Of a stretch of 64,000 nt of DNA, positions 18,429-25,887 are shown piece after piece. Within the stretch, counting starts at the first letter, position 1; each line of letters starts with the position of its first letter. The position numbers were made by a program, and so were the translations under genes. The notes below the pieces were generated by a model. It saw nothing but the letters and a program-made list of their open reading frames with translations. It did no database searches and was not told the origin of the DNA. Origin of the DNA: Thermincola carboxydiphila (lineage in GTDB: Bacteria > Bacillota > Thermincolia > Thermincolales > UBA2595); assembly GCA_016841045.1 (NCBI GenBank), contig JAENZX010000006.1, forward strand, positions 98,889 to 162,888, read 5' to 3'.

Positions 18429-18457
18429 ATGACAATCGATGTCAAGTGTGATAAAAT
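18429..18457 (+). promoter_or_regulatory. Sigma-A-type promoter giving a long leader to the WecA/TagO gene
   Basis: ATGACA (one mismatch), a 17-base spacer and TAAAAT (one mismatch) predict transcription from about 18464, leaving a leader of about 248 bases. Confidence 0.5.
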
Positions 18458-18468
18458 CCAATAATAGG

Positions 18469-18674
18469 GGACAAAAATCACATTCTTTTGTGGACTGATC
18501 CCGAATAGAAATAAACGGGATGGTTTAGTTTGTCCTTATATTCACTTCCCTGATTTTAATTTATCCTATAGCTAAACGCCGCTAAGACTGCCACTTCTTC
18601 AAGTGGCAGATAAGTGGCGGCTAAGCTCCTGGATAACGGTTTCTAACTTCAGATGGAGTCTTAAACTCCATCTG
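18469..18674 (+). ncRNA. Structured leader RNA candidate upstream of WecA/TagO
   Basis: The fabZ-wecA gap has no ORF but several self-complementary arms. GGACAAA (18469-18475) pairs with TTTGTCC (18529-18535), enclosing ATCCCG/CGGGAT (18498-18503/18516-18521) and a weak CACA/TGTG hairpin. A second domain has nested stems GCCGC/GCGGC (18578-18582/18617-18621) and TGCCACTT/AAGTGGCA (18589-18596/18601-18608). A third is the 10-bp hairpin CAGATGGAGT/ACTCCATCTG (18650-18674). No U-run follows the last hairpin. I do not recognise the class. It may be a cis-regulatory RNA or part of a dispersed repeat. Confidence 0.45.
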
Positions 18675-18711
18675 AACAAAAAATCCTGTTAATGGGAGAG
18701 GAGACGAAGAA

Positions 18712-19788
18712 ATGACAGGGCTATTCATTGGATTCATGATAGCATTTCTCATTTCATTGGCAGTAACTCCCTTGATAAGTAGATTAGCTTTTTATGTAGG
18801 AGCAGTTGACAAACCTGATGCCAGAAAGGTACACTCCCGTTTAATGCCTCGTTTGGGCGGGTTAGGTATATATCTGGCATTTACTTTGACGGTTCTGTTA
18901 ATGGAACCAATGTCAAAAGACATTGTTGGTCTTCTGCTTGGTGGAACTCTTATTATGATAATAGGTTTTATTGATGATATAAGAAATATTTCACCCCGCA
19001 CGAAACTTTTAGGTCAAATAGTTGCTGCCAGTGTTTTAGTTGTATTTGGAATAAAACTCAAATTTTTAACCAACCCCTTTGGGGCATTGCTTTACCTTCA
19101 GTATTTTGGGATTGATTTTGGAATACCACTGACTATTTTATGGGTCGTGGGTGTGACAAATGCAGTGAATTTAGTGGATGGTTTGGATGGGCTTGCGGGC
19201 GGACTTGCTTCAATTGCCGCTATGACTATTGGAGTAATTGCCTGGCATGAAGGACAGACTCTGGCAGTTGTACCTGCTGTTATACTTTGTGCTGCTATAA
19301 CTGGTTTTCTAAAGTATAACTTTAATCCTGCTAAAATATTTATGGGTGATTCAGGAAGTCTGTTTCTTGGATATATGTTGGCAGGCCTATCCTTAATGGG
19401 ACTCACTAAGGGTGCATCAGTAATTACTATATTTGTTCCTGTTCTTATCTTTGGTATTCCGATTTTTGATACTTTGTTTGCGATTTTAAGAAGGTATATC
19501 AATAACAAACCTATTTTTCAGGCTGATAAGGAACACTTACATCATAGATTACTGGCTCTTGGACTTTCACACCGGCAAACCGTTTTGGTTATTTATGCAG
19601 TAAGCTGTTTCTTAGGTGCCAGTGCTGTATTTCTTACGTTCCTGACAACTGCCCAGGCCTTTGTAGTGTTCGTAGGCATTACCCTGCTGGTTTTTGTAGC
19701 AGCTAACCGGGTAGGAGTTTTGAGCACAAAGGTGGCCAAGCGAAGGCAAGCACCGGAGGCTCAAAACAAAACAAATTTCAGTGCTTAA
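18712..19788 (+). CDS. Undecaprenyl-phosphate GlcNAc-1-phosphate transferase (WecA/TagO/MraY family)
   Basis: This 358-residue protein with about ten membrane segments has the full set of polyprenyl-phosphate HexNAc-1-P transferase motifs: KVHSRLMPRLGGLGIYLAF, GFIDDIRNISPRTKLLGQ, NAVNLVDGLDGLAGGLA, FNPAKIFMGDSGSLFLGY and DKEHLHHRLLALGLSHRQ. The last (HHR) loop is typical of GlcNAc-1-P enzymes (WecA/TagO) rather than MraY. It makes lipid-linked GlcNAc, the first step of wall-polymer synthesis, ahead of the TagA-like enzyme at 13204. GGGAGAGGAGA supports the ATG. It has a long structured leader. Confidence 0.93.
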   Translation: MTGLFIGFMIAFLISLAVTPLISRLAFYVGAVDKPDARKVHSRLMPRLGGLGIYLAFTLTVLLMEPMSKDIVGLLLGGTLIMIIGFIDDIRNISPRTKLLGQIVAASVLVVFGIKLKFLTNPFGALLYLQYFGIDFGIPLTILWVVGVTNAVNLVDGLDGLAGGLASIAAMTIGVIAWHEGQTLAVVPAVILCAAITGFLKYNFNPAKIFMGDSGSLFLGYMLAGLSLMGLTKGASVITIFVPVLIFGIPIFDTLFAILRRYINNKPIFQADKEHLHHRLLALGLSHRQTVLVIYAVSCFLGASAVFLTFLTTAQAFVVFVGITLLVFVAANRVGVLSTKVAKRRQAPEAQNKTNFSA

Positions 19789-19818
19789 TCTAAATTATAA
19801 ATTTTTTAGTATCCCATA

Positions 19819-19848
19819 GGGCAAGCGAAGATGCTTGTCCTTTTCATT
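19819..19848 (+). terminator. Intrinsic terminator after WecA/TagO
   Basis: GGGCAAGC pairs with GCTTGTCC (one G-U), followed by TTTTCATTTT. Confidence 0.83.
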
Positions 19849-19917
19849 TTACCAAGGCATAATCAACAGGGATAAGGCAAATAATACTGGCGTAAAAAAT
19901 GCCAGGAGGGATGACAG

Positions 19918-20436
19918 GTGCCGGTTATAATAGAGGGGGTCATGAGGGCTGCTTTTGCGTTTATATCTTTGTTAGTTCTTATCAGGCTAATGGGAAGGCG
20001 TTACAGCTCTCAGTTGACATTTTTTGAGTATATAACTGGAGCAGCAATTGGAGCAATGGGAGCAATAATTGCTGTAAACCAGAATGTAAGTATTTGGGGT
20101 GCTTTTGCTGCACTGCTTACTTTTGTTGTTCTAATGATTTTAAATGGTTACTTAATACTAGAAAGCCGCCCATTAAGGAAGCTCATGCAAGGTGAGGCTG
20201 TGGTTGTAATTCAAAAGGGAAACATTCTTGGAGGAAACCTGACTATGGTGAAGTATTCTAGGGATGATTTGGTAGCTGTATTGAAAGAAAAAGGGTATTC
20301 TGATATTTCAGATATAGAGTATGCTATAATAGAAAGTAATGGAAAGTTAGACATAATACCTAATAGCCGAACCAGAGAAGTTAATAGCCGAAGCAGAGAA
20401 GTTAGCCCGGAGGATATGGGGGACAAGCAGATTTAA
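19918..20436 (+). CDS. DUF421 (YetF-like) membrane protein
   Basis: This 172-residue protein has about three N-terminal membrane segments and the DUF421 signature RLMGRRYSSQLTFFEYITGAA-type sequence (residues about 25-45), followed by a soluble domain. Proteins of this family are widespread in Firmicutes, some linked to sporulation, with no defined reaction. GTG 19918 is chosen because AGGAGGG lies 7 bases upstream. ATG 19911 is in another frame. The C-terminus carries a 21-bp tandem duplication encoding NSRTREV/NSRSREV. Confidence 0.82.
   Translation: MPVIIEGVMRAAFAFISLLVLIRLMGRRYSSQLTFFEYITGAAIGAMGAIIAVNQNVSIWGAFAALLTFVVLMILNGYLILESRPLRKLMQGEAVVVIQKGNILGGNLTMVKYSRDDLVAVLKEKGYSDISDIEYAIIESNGKLDIIPNSRTREVNSRSREVSPEDMGDKQI
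20362..20403 (+). repeat. 21-bp tandem duplication in the DUF421 gene
   Basis: Two 21-base units (20362-20382 and 20383-20403) differ at one base and encode seven residues each near the C-terminus. The frame is kept. Confidence 0.85.
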
Positions 20437-20525
20437 GTGTGTTAGCAAAATTGTAATGAAACTTTAAGTCACACATAAAATAATTAACGGCTTTTGCCCA
20501 TAAAAACAATTCAGGGAGGTTCTAC

Positions 20526-21944
20526 ATGACAATTAAGTTTGGTACTGATGGTTGGAGAGAAATAATGGCAGGGGAGTTTACCTTCCAAAATGTAAAGTTT
20601 GTAACTCAGGCCATTGCAGAATATATCAATGATAAGGCAATGGGAGACCGAGGGGTTGTTATTGGCTACGATAACAGGTTTCTATCCGAGCATTTTGCTG
20701 AAGCAGTCGCTGAGGTGCTCTGTGGCAACAATATAAAAGTTTTTATGACCGGAAGAGCCACACCAACACCTGTTACTGCTTTTGCAGTTAAGATGCATAA
20801 TGCGGCCGGAGCAGTGATGTTGACAGCGAGCCACAACCCTCCGCAGTATAATGGAATAAAATTTATTCCCGAGTATGCGGGACCGGCGCTGCCCTATATT
20901 ACAGATGTTCTTGAAAAAAATGTAAATGAGGTTGTGAACTCAAGGAAATATAAAGATATCAGGTATGATAAAGCAATTGAAGCAGGTCTGGTTATTGATG
21001 TTGATCCATTTCCCGAGTATATTTCACACCTGAAAAATATCATAGACATCAATAAGATTAGAGAGGCTGGACTCAAAATAATTGTTGACCCTATGTATGG
21101 GGCAGGAATAGGATATCTTGATCATATTTTGAAAGAAGCGGGTTGTAGTGTAGAAGTAATTCACGGTATCCGCGATCCCTTGTTTGGCGGTTCCTTACCT
21201 GAACCGTCTGAGAAAGTACTTACGGAACTTAGAGATAAGGTAGTTTCTCAAAAAGCAGATTTAGGACTGGCAATGGACGGAGATGCTGACCGGTTCGGAA
21301 TTATTGATAGTGACGGTACATATATAAGTCCAAATCAGGTGTTGTATCTGATATACTTCCACCTGCTTAACAGCCGCGGTCTGAAAGGCCCTGTTGCCAG
21401 GTCGGTGGCAACTACCCATATGCTGGACAGAATTGCCGGACATTACGGCTTTGAGGTAGATGAGACTCCTGTAGGCTTTAAGTATATCGGAGAGTCTATG
21501 ATGAAAAAAGGCAGTATTTTAGGTGGCGAAGAAAGCGGCGGGTTAAGTATATCCGGACATATACCGGAAAAGGACGGTATTTTGGCGGCCATGTTAATAA
21601 CCGAACTTGTGGCCGAACAGAAAAAACCCATTAGAGACATTATCAGACATATTAATGAACAGTTTGGTTCTTTGATTAGCCAAAGGCTTGATATTAAAAC
21701 AACTCCGGAGAAAAAGGAAATGGTGCTAAGTGCCCTCGTGGAAGCAAAACCGGCGGAGATAGCCGGTCTTGCTGTAAGCAGGACTATTGCAGTTGATGGG
21801 AAGAAATTTGTGATGGAAGAGGGAAGCTGGGTTTTAATAAGGGCATCAGGAACAGAGCCTCTGTTCAGGATTTATGTTGAAACTGATTCTACTGATAAAT
21901 TAAAAGAGATTCAGAATGCCACCAGGGAATTATTAATGTTATAA
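20526..21944 (+). CDS. Phosphoglucomutase/phosphomannomutase family protein
   Basis: This 472-residue alpha-D-phosphohexomutase has the phosphoserine loop TASHNPPQYNGIKF (S102), the Mg-binding DGDADR (D251, D253, D255), the sugar-binding GGEESGGLS and the phosphate-binding RASGTEPLFRIYVE. Such enzymes interconvert hexose 1- and 6-phosphates and so feed nucleotide-sugar synthesis. AGGGAGG precedes the ATG. It probably supplies the surrounding glycan genes. The preferred sugar cannot be told from sequence. Confidence 0.95.
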   Translation: MTIKFGTDGWREIMAGEFTFQNVKFVTQAIAEYINDKAMGDRGVVIGYDNRFLSEHFAEAVAEVLCGNNIKVFMTGRATPTPVTAFAVKMHNAAGAVMLTASHNPPQYNGIKFIPEYAGPALPYITDVLEKNVNEVVNSRKYKDIRYDKAIEAGLVIDVDPFPEYISHLKNIIDINKIREAGLKIIVDPMYGAGIGYLDHILKEAGCSVEVIHGIRDPLFGGSLPEPSEKVLTELRDKVVSQKADLGLAMDGDADRFGIIDSDGTYISPNQVLYLIYFHLLNSRGLKGPVARSVATTHMLDRIAGHYGFEVDETPVGFKYIGESMMKKGSILGGEESGGLSISGHIPEKDGILAAMLITELVAEQKKPIRDIIRHINEQFGSLISQRLDIKTTPEKKEMVLSALVEAKPAEIAGLAVSRTIAVDGKKFVMEEGSWVLIRASGTEPLFRIYVETDSTDKLKEIQNATRELLML

Positions 21945-23126
21945 AGTGCCGGCAGATTCTTGCCGGTTTTCTAAAATACGACGCAAAGCCAATACCAAAA
22001 ATCCTAGAAGGACTAAGGGCACGATTTGTATTTTTATAAGTTTGGCTATAGGGTCATTAATAAGCGGCATTACCCACATTGTTAGAAGAGTCAGTTTTTC
22101 GTAAGGTTTCCAGCCGTTAGTGTGTGCTTCCCATCCATACCAGGCCATGGCCAGTGCCAAAATAACAAGGTCATACTGAAAAGCATAAGGAGTCACCATG
22201 AAAATGCTGGCGATAAGAAAGGGAATCTTTAATGAAAATGGCAGATTTCTTTTGTACCAGACCCAAAAAACCGCTAAGGTCATTCCAACCGTAAACAGCC
22301 CCTGAACTGCATATGAAGCCTTGGCTCCCAGACCTAGCAGCATACTTAAGGCAAAAACTGTTGACAATTTAGCCCATGGTAAATATCCGCTTTCTATTAA
22401 ACTGGTAACAAAGGGCATTTGTTGTTTAAAGGTCAGCCACACATCCGGATCAAAGAATAAAATACTGGATAGGGCTAGTATCGCAGCAGAGATCATTGCA
22501 CCCCCGAGTGCTTTCCAGTATTTGCCGGCAACCAGGGCTACAAACACAAGAAAAGCTAAATGAGGTTTATAACTCAGCACACCTAAAAGTAAACCTCCTA
22601 ACCAGGGGTTTCCTTGTAATAGAAACAGTCCCCAACCAAGCAGTGACGCTGTCAAAAAACCATTTTGTCCGTGTAGAATATTTTGCAGTGCTCCCGGAAA
22701 AGCGAGAGCGAGGCTGTAAATTAGGGGGTCAGGAACTATTCGGCGTAATACTGCGACATAGATTATAAGAGTAGAAGTGATCCATATTGCCAGTGAAGCA
22801 ATGTACGGCAGGTATGACAATGGGAATACAAACAGCAGAAAAGTTGGCGGATAGTACCAGCCAACAGGATTAATAAAATGGCCGACTATTTCGGTTTCTT
22901 TTTCCCAGGCTTTTGTAATGTTATAAATATCAAGGATACGACCTTCTTTTGCCATATCAGAAGCGGCATAGAAACATATGAAGTCGGTTCCAAACGGCAG
23001 GTTTCTTCTATCGCTTATCCCTGACCCGGTAATGAACCAGTAAAAGCCCATCACAACGAAGACGACAATCAGTGACCAGGAATAAACCAGAATTCTTCTT
23101 CTGTTCAGCCATTCCAATGCAAACAC
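21939..23126 (-). CDS. GT87/DUF2029-type membrane glycosyltransferase
   Basis: This 395-residue polytopic protein on the minus strand has the family pattern: an N-terminal membrane segment, then an extracytoplasmic loop with GTDFICFYAASDMAKEGR and NPVGWYYPPTFLLFVFPLS. This matches the GT87 (DUF2029) polyprenyl-phosphomannose-type transferases of the GT-C fold. These add a sugar from a polyprenyl carrier outside the membrane. The GTG at 23126 is part of AGGTAGGTG, so a TTG at 23117 with that sequence as ribosome binding site may be the true start. Its 3' end overlaps the phosphohexomutase gene by six bases in convergent orientation. The sugar is unknown. Confidence 0.78.
   Translation of the reverse strand: MFALEWLNRRRILVYSWSLIVVFVVMGFYWFITGSGISDRRNLPFGTDFICFYAASDMAKEGRILDIYNITKAWEKETEIVGHFINPVGWYYPPTFLLFVFPLSYLPYIASLAIWITSTLIIYVAVLRRIVPDPLIYSLALAFPGALQNILHGQNGFLTASLLGWGLFLLQGNPWLGGLLLGVLSYKPHLAFLVFVALVAGKYWKALGGAMISAAILALSSILFFDPDVWLTFKQQMPFVTSLIESGYLPWAKLSTVFALSMLLGLGAKASYAVQGLFTVGMTLAVFWVWYKRNLPFSLKIPFLIASIFMVTPYAFQYDLVILALAMAWYGWEAHTNGWKPYEKLTLLTMWVMPLINDPIAKLIKIQIVPLVLLGFLVLALRRILENRQESAGTL
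21949..21970 (+). terminator. Intrinsic terminator of the phosphohexomutase gene
   Basis: CCGGCA and TGCCGG pair around GATTCT, followed by TTTTCT. It overlaps the 3' end of the converging GT87 gene, whose stop lies at 21939-21941. Confidence 0.75.
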
Positions 23127-23234
23127 CTACCTAAATAAAATTAGTAACTTTTTCCGTTACCAATTAATTATATACGAAAGCACTGTTATTGAACATGGTG
23201 TTCTAGATTAAACTAACTGGAAAGGTTGTTATTG

Positions 23235-24299
23235 ATGTTTGAAAAAGTAATAAAAAAAATGGTTAAGACACTGGATGATGGGCGAGTTGAGCTTTTTTCC
23301 GCGGCTGAAAATGTAAGGAATGAATGTCCAGGATTGAACGAAGAATTGAAGGAAATCGACAGAAAGATTTTAAATCTAGATAATCTGATTGCTGAATCGG
23401 GCGCAATGAATCGTTCTGGGAAAAGCCGCTATATGGTACAGCGTAATCGATTGCTGGGGAAAAAAACGAAAGTGGAAGAAAAACTCTATAGCTTTCAGTC
23501 AACTATTGAAAAAGCAGAAAATATGGTTTCGCGAATTGGGATGGTTATGGATTTCTTAAGTGGTGACTATAACGATTTGAATCTTAGGTTTGAAAACCTA
23601 CAGCAAAGACAACAATTGAGCCTGCAAATTATTAGAGCTCAGGAAGAGGAGCGGAAAAGAATGGCCCGGGATATTCACGATGGTCCTGCTCAGTCAATGG
23701 CTAATGTTGTCTTTAGAATTGAATTCTGTGAAAAGTTGTTGGATATTGAGCCTGACAGAATTCGTGAAGAATTGAGGGAGCTAAAGGAAGTTATAAAAGA
23801 TAATCTACAGGATGTCCGAAAGATTATTTTTGATCTAAGACCAATGGCTCTTGATGACCTCGGTTTAGCTCCCGCGATAAAAAGATATGTAGATAACTTT
23901 AGAGAAAGCAGCGGTCTAAAAGTAAATTTTCATTTTTTTGGACAAGAATGCAGGTTGGAACCGGCGCTTGAAATTGTTGTTTTCAGATTAATTCAGGAGT
24001 GTCTTAACAATATAGTTAAGCATGCTGAGGCTGATGAAGTAACTTTAACACTTAAGATTAAGCCTGATTTCATTACGGTTGTTGTTGAGGATAATGGAAA
24101 AGGCTTTGACTTGTCCAGGCACTCTCTGGAAGGATTTAATAATCACTTTGGTCTTATTAGTATGGATGAAAGGGCTTCTCTTTTGGGTGGTGAAATGAAG
24201 ATAAAAACAGAGGAAGGCAAGGGAACAAAAGTATCTTTTCGGCTTCCGGTAAAACAACAATCCAAGGCTATAAAAATAGACCAAATTAAAAATTCCTAA
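23235..24299 (+). CDS. DegS-like sensor histidine kinase (NarL-type, HisKA_3)
   Basis: This 354-residue cytoplasmic protein resembles DegS. A long coiled-coil N-terminal region (about 1-135) is followed by RAQEEERKRMARDIHDGPAQ with phosphoacceptor H148, then a HATPase domain with QECLNNIVKHA (N box), VEDNGKGFD (G1) and GLISMDERASLLGG. It has no membrane segment. The ATG at 23235 has GGAAAGG 9 bases upstream. DegS normally phosphorylates DegU, which controls motility, exoprotease and competence genes. No response-regulator gene lies beside it. It is upstream of the Tad locus, but a new promoter separates them. Confidence 0.9.
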   Translation: MFEKVIKKMVKTLDDGRVELFSAAENVRNECPGLNEELKEIDRKILNLDNLIAESGAMNRSGKSRYMVQRNRLLGKKTKVEEKLYSFQSTIEKAENMVSRIGMVMDFLSGDYNDLNLRFENLQQRQQLSLQIIRAQEEERKRMARDIHDGPAQSMANVVFRIEFCEKLLDIEPDRIREELRELKEVIKDNLQDVRKIIFDLRPMALDDLGLAPAIKRYVDNFRESSGLKVNFHFFGQECRLEPALEIVVFRLIQECLNNIVKHAEADEVTLTLKIKPDFITVVVEDNGKGFDLSRHSLEGFNNHFGLISMDERASLLGGEMKIKTEEGKGTKVSFRLPVKQQSKAIKIDQIKNS

Positions 24300-24330
24300 A
24301 TAAAAATTTGGAGAAACTTTAAAAAATATG

Positions 24331-24359
24331 TAGACAGGCTATGTAAAATGTGGTAATAT
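24331..24359 (+). promoter_or_regulatory. Sigma-A-type promoter of the Tad pilus locus
   Basis: TAGACA, a 17-base spacer and TAATAT lie about 35 bases before the first c-di-GMP aptamer. Confidence 0.55.
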
Positions 24360-24393
24360 GAAACTGCAAAAACGGAATAACAATATGTTATAT

Positions 24394-24478
24394 CCCGATA
24401 AAGGCAAAATCACTGAAAAGTGATGACGCAAAGCCATGGGTCTAAGGTGATAAATCACTATGATTGCCAGGTTGCCGA
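24394..24478 (+). promoter_or_regulatory. c-di-GMP-I (GEMM) riboswitch aptamer 1
   Basis: The core reads GGCAAAA, a GAAA-capped stem (ATCACT/AGTGAT), then GACGCAAAGCCATGGGTCTAA, a second stem and ATTGCCAGGTTGCCGA. This matches the GEMM-I consensus, including the conserved ACGCAAAGC and the tetraloop/receptor parts. A G lies directly before GCAAA (equivalent to G20 of the Vc2 aptamer), which in this family marks c-di-GMP rather than cGAMP recognition. A terminator follows at once. The direction of control cannot be read with certainty. Confidence 0.93.
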
Positions 24479-24482
24479 AGAT

Positions 24483-24540
24483 AGAAGTTGTTTTTTAACT
24501 TCTCTTACAGGCATTCCTGCAAGGGAAGTTTTTTATTTTT
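24483..24540 (+). terminator. Expression platform and terminator of riboswitch 1
   Basis: The terminator stem at 24497-24530 joins AACTTCTCTT with AAGGGAAGTT and an inner CAGG/CCTG, followed by TTTTATTTTT. AGAAGTT at 24483-24489, just after the aptamer, can instead pair with AACTTCT at 24497-24503, giving a competing antiterminator hairpin. Confidence 0.85.
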
Positions 24541-24550
24541 AAAACCTGAC

Positions 24551-24646
24551 AACGAAAAAGGCAAAACCGTTGAAAAGCGGTGACGCAAAGCTATGGGTCC
24601 TAACTAGTGAGTAGTGTTACCCACTAAAGGATCGCCAGGCCGCCGA
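24551..24646 (+). promoter_or_regulatory. c-di-GMP-I (GEMM) riboswitch aptamer 2
   Basis: A second full GEMM-I core lies about 70 bases after the first: GGCAAAA, the CCGTT/AGCGG stem with GAAA cap, GACGCAAAGCTATGGGTCC, a longer P3 arm, and GATCGCCAGGCCGCCGA. The c-di-GMP-specific G before GCAAA is present. Together with aptamer 1 it forms a tandem riboswitch controlling the prepilin genes. Confidence 0.93.
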
Positions 24647-24666
24647 ATTGAGAAGTTTGATACCGC

Positions 24667-24703
24667 AAGCTCTTCCTTCGGCGTGGGAAGAGCTTTTTGT
24701 TTC
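24667..24703 (+). terminator. Terminator of riboswitch 2
   Basis: AAGCTCTTCC and GGAAGAGCTT form a perfect 10-bp stem with a 9-base loop, followed by TTTGTTTCC, 20 bases after aptamer 2 and about 50 bases before the first flp start. Confidence 0.9.
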
Positions 24704-24749
24704 CTTAAAATGTGGAGCGGTAATAAAGTTCTGAAAGGAGGTGAGAAGG

Positions 24750-24914
24750 ATGATGTCAATGATTAAAAATCTGTGGAAAGAAGAAAGAGGCCAAGGTATG
24801 ACTGAATACGGCCTGATTCTGGCTCTGATTGTAATCGGTGTTATTGCAATTCTGGGTACTATGGGAACTAACTTAACAAACAAGTTTACAACAGTAAGCA
24901 ACGCACTGAATTAA
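24750..24914 (+). CDS. Flp/Fap-type prepilin 1
   Basis: This is a 54-residue type IVb prepilin. A short basic leader ends at EERG, cleavage is expected before QGMTEYGLI, which places Glu at +5 and Tyr at +6 as in Flp pilins, and a single hydrophobic helix follows. AAAGGAGGTGA lies just upstream. ATG 24750 or 24753 may be used. After processing by the peptidase at 25945 it would form the Tad pilus shaft. Translation depends on read-through of two c-di-GMP riboswitch terminators. Confidence 0.93.
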   Translation: MMSMIKNLWKEERGQGMTEYGLILALIVIGVIAILGTMGTNLTNKFTTVSNALN

Positions 24915-24927
24915 GGTGGTGAAGTCA

Positions 24928-25083
24928 ATGTTAAGGAATCTGTGGAAAGAAGAAAGAGGCCAAGGCATGACTGAGTATGGCCTGATTCTAGCACTTCTTG
25001 TAATTGGCGTTATTACAATTATGGGTACTATGGGAACCAACTTAACGAACAAATTTACAACTGTTAGCAACGCGTTAAACTAG
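24928..25083 (+). CDS. Flp/Fap-type prepilin 2
   Basis: This is a 51-residue paralogue of the preceding prepilin. From LWKEERGQGMTEYGLILAL to the end NKFTTVSNALN the two differ at only a few positions. AAGGTGGTGA supports the ATG. It starts 13 bases after the first gene. The nearly identical pair is best explained by recent tandem duplication. It could be a second structural pilin or a dosage increase. Confidence 0.93.
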   Translation: MLRNLWKEERGQGMTEYGLILALLVIGVITIMGTMGTNLTNKFTTVSNALN

Positions 25084-25155
25084 TCTTTGTTACCAAATAT
25101 ATTCAGGCATTATAAAAACTTTTGTTGATAGACTAGTGAACATCCACCGGGGCTG

Positions 25156-25187
25156 CCTCATAAGATAACAGAGAATTATCTGTGAGG
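25156..25187 (+). promoter_or_regulatory. Hairpin covering the ribosome binding site of the GT2-like gene
   Basis: CCTCA-TA-AGATAA pairs with TTATCT-G-TGAGG. The right arm holds the first bases of the GAGGTGGG site before ATG 25196, so translation could be limited. No ligand-binding element is evident here. Confidence 0.4.
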
Positions 25188-25195
25188 TGGGCAAA

Positions 25196-25780
25196 ATGTA
25201 TCCGGGATGGCTGATAGTAACCGCACTACTAATCACGGTATACTGTATTGCAGTTCTGATTCGAAAATCATTGCTTTGCATGAGAGAGCAAGACTGTCAA
25301 AAGCTGCCAATGATTAGTCTGCTATTTCTGGTAAGAAATCAGGAAGACACTATTGAAGGTCTCATCCGAAGAGTTTTTGCAGACGCCTATACTCGATCGG
25401 TTGAGCTGATAGCTGTCGATACCGGTTCGACAGACCGGACCCAAATGATTCTCGAACGCTTAGCTGCCAAATTTGAGATGGTAAAGTTTGTTTCATCTGG
25501 CGAGGTACAAGGTATCCCCAGGAAGATACGAAAACTGTGTAGTGGAAATATTATTTACTATATTGATTTAACCAGTTCAATAAACTACAGGTTAATGGCA
25601 AATACTATTGATTCTATTTTAATCGGTTCCAAAATAAGTAGTTTGTATAGAACGAGTGTTTTGTACAAACATAACACAAAGTTTAACAGAATGGGTTCCG
25701 ATAATTTACGATTGAAAAAACTACCTCGCGACAAAGGCAAAACCGTTCGAAAGACGGTGACGCAAAGCAATGGGTCTTAG
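25196..25780 (+). CDS. Short GT2-like protein whose 3' end runs into a c-di-GMP aptamer
   Basis: This 194-residue protein has an N-terminal membrane segment (about 3-24) and then a glycosyltransferase-2-like start: MISLLFLVRNQEDTIEGLIR and ELIAVDTGSTDRTQ. The usual C-terminal half of a GT2 enzyme, including a clear second Asp motif, is missing, so it may be truncated or non-catalytic. The last 16 codons coincide with the 5' half of aptamer 3, and the TAG stop lies inside that aptamer. ATG 25196 with GAGGTGGG is preferred over GTG 25187. The pilus locus context suggests a Tad-related or pilin-glycosylation role, which is inference. Confidence 0.7.
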   Translation: MYPGWLIVTALLITVYCIAVLIRKSLLCMREQDCQKLPMISLLFLVRNQEDTIEGLIRRVFADAYTRSVELIAVDTGSTDRTQMILERLAAKFEMVKFVSSGEVQGIPRKIRKLCSGNIIYYIDLTSSINYRLMANTIDSILIGSKISSLYRTSVLYKHNTKFNRMGSDNLRLKKLPRDKGKTVRKTVTQSNGS

Positions 25781-25816
25781 CTAGTACTAGTGGCTAGAAA
25801 GATTGCCAGGCTGCCG
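25727..25816 (+). promoter_or_regulatory. c-di-GMP-I (GEMM) riboswitch aptamer 3, overlapping a CDS
   Basis: The core is GGCAAAA, the CCGTT/GACGG-type stem with GAAA, GACGCAAAGCAATGGGTCTTA, an arm CTAGTACTAGTGGCTAG and GATTGCCAGGCTGCCGA. It has the c-di-GMP-specific G before GCAAA. It sits inside the Tad operon and upstream of the prepilin peptidase. Its first 54 bases are also the end of the GT2-like gene. No U-tract terminator follows. The nearest hairpins are GGAATG/CATTCC at 25821-25840 and the 17-bp stem at 25888. Confidence 0.93.
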
Positions 25817-25887
25817 AAGGGGAATGAGATAAAACATTCCTGCTCCGGAAAAAATTAATTAAAAGCTTAATGAAACCCCTAAATTTA

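Noticed and set aside
24394..25816. cGAMP (GEMM-Ib) instead of c-di-GMP specificity for the three aptamers
   Set aside because: All three have G rather than A directly before GCAAA, the position that separates the two classes.
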